Shown here one piece after another: positions 15,187 to 15,609 of a stretch of 15,609 bases of DNA (positions within the stretch are counted from its first letter, which is position 1; every line of letters begins with the position of its first letter). Position numbers and translations under genes: made by a program. Source of the stretch: Taibaiella sp047605615 (GTDB taxonomy: Bacteria; Bacteroidota; Bacteroidia; Chitinophagales; Chitinophagaceae); NCBI GenBank assembly GCA_047605615.1, contig JASGFI010000062.1, positions 1 through 15,609 of the forward strand. The letters run 5' to 3'. The notes beneath the pieces were generated by a model, which saw only the letters and a list, made by a program, of their open reading frames with translations, did not search any database and was not told where the DNA came from.

Positions 15187-15274
15187 GGGAGCAGGTTTAG
15201 CAATGCCTCCAAGAGAACGGCCCGGCGATAAAGCGCATTGCAGGGTTAATGGACAAAATTTCACTACATGACAA

Positions 15275-15301
15275 AAATGGTTATACTAAATTTTTAATGG
15301 A
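15275..15301 (+). repeat. 27-bp repeat, copy A (direct)
   Basis: Same 27-base element as copy B with two mismatches; core TATACTAAA then a T-rich run and TTAATGGA. It lies 34 bases after a CAGGG at 15241-15245, which could mark an insertion-sequence end. Confidence 0.8.
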
Positions 15302-15390
15302 GTCAATTTACGAAAAAAAGCAAGGACAATGGAATTTGTAGATTTTTTACGAGAGATGTTGGGCATTACAGAAGATTTTGCCATTAAAAA

Positions 15391-15417
15391 AAATGGCTAT
15401 ACTAAAATTTTAATGGA
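15391..15417 (+). repeat. 27-bp repeat, copy B (direct)
   Basis: Element AATGGCTATACTAAAA followed by TTTTAATGGA. It begins 116 bases after copy A and is a perfect 26-bp inverted match to copy C. Its first bases also form a short palindrome GCCATT/AATGGC (15380-15385 and 15392-15397). Confidence 0.85.
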
Positions 15418-15522
15418 AATAAAATGAAGCATTAATTTGCTTTTAGTGGGAACACATCAGCCCCAACCCCTATAAACGGTAGAAGCAAGTATGGTTTTCA
15501 TTGTAAACAGTAGCTAAAGCCT

Positions 15523-15548
15523 TCCATTAAAATTTTAGTATAGCCATT
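15523..15548 (-). repeat. 26-bp repeat, copy C (inverted)
   Basis: Perfect reverse complement of 15392-15417. Copies B and C enclose a 157-bp unit with a 105-base centre, similar in form to a short inverted-repeat element (MITE-like). The transposase remnant's stop codon overlaps its right edge. Confidence 0.85.
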
Positions 15549-15609
15549 ATATTATATTATTCTTTAGCAGATTAAGAGCCACTTTAGTAATTGTGCTAAA
15601 ATTCTCTGC
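15547..15609 (-). mobile_element. C-terminal end of a transposase (partial, possibly ISAs1-type)
   Basis: On the minus strand the frame entering from the right edge reads AENFSTITKVALNLLKNNII and stops at 15547-15549. The pattern EN(F)...(R/K)xALNLLK is characteristic of the C-terminal helix of ISAs1-family and related DDE transposases. In complete members about 25-40 further residues follow this motif, so here the end seems lost or replaced at repeat copy C. The bulk of the gene lies beyond the window. The family name is a motif-based guess from 20 residues. Confidence 0.55.

Noticed and set aside
1..15609. CRISPR array, tRNA genes or phage module
   Set aside because: No regularly spaced direct repeats, no tRNA-like cloverleaf sequence, and no phage structural or integrase genes were seen.

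Overview
The window is a Bacteroidota (Bacteroidetes) chromosome segment. The diagnosis rests on a complete gldK-gldL-gldM-gldN block, the inner core of the type IX secretion/gliding machine, which is restricted to this phylum. Promoter elements of the Bacteroidetes TTTG / TAnnTTTG type support it, best seen in front of the SRP RNA gene. The class cannot be fixed from the sequence; codon use from 4 kb onward is moderately GC-rich.

Left part (1-3.4 kb) is AT-rich and looks accessory. It holds the tail of an unknown gene, a GNAT-like protein translationally coupled to a 53-residue basic protein, and a structured non-coding stretch with nested inverted repeats. A perfect hairpin follows, then an aldehyde dehydrogenase gene broken by one extra base near its start, and its usual partner, a DUF779 protein. 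A strong bidirectional terminator closes this part.

Middle part: a decayed outer-membrane-barrel-like gene (3.41-3.99 kb) precedes a DUF255 thioredoxin-fold/six-hairpin protein. About 485 bp without a gene, containing four long A-tracts, lead to gldKLMN (6.5-11.4 kb). GldK (lipoprotein) and GldN (exported) form the periplasmic ring below the outer membrane. GldL and GldM form the proton-driven inner-membrane motor. The block ends at a strong terminator.

Right part (11.5-15.2 kb) is ordinary housekeeping: an exported M28 metallopeptidase with a C-terminal PDZ domain, a SirB1-type transglutaminase-fold protein, a small SRP RNA gene with a clear promoter and T-tract, and a small-type transaldolase with its own terminator. 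The last 370 bp is a mobile-element scar: three copies of a 26-27 bp repeat (two direct, one inverted) and the C-terminus of a transposase on the minus strand running off the window.

No wholly new multi-gene system is evident. The items most worth checking are the repeat/transposase scar at the right end, the GNAT plus small-protein unit with its structured 3' element, and the frameshifted dehydrogenase.
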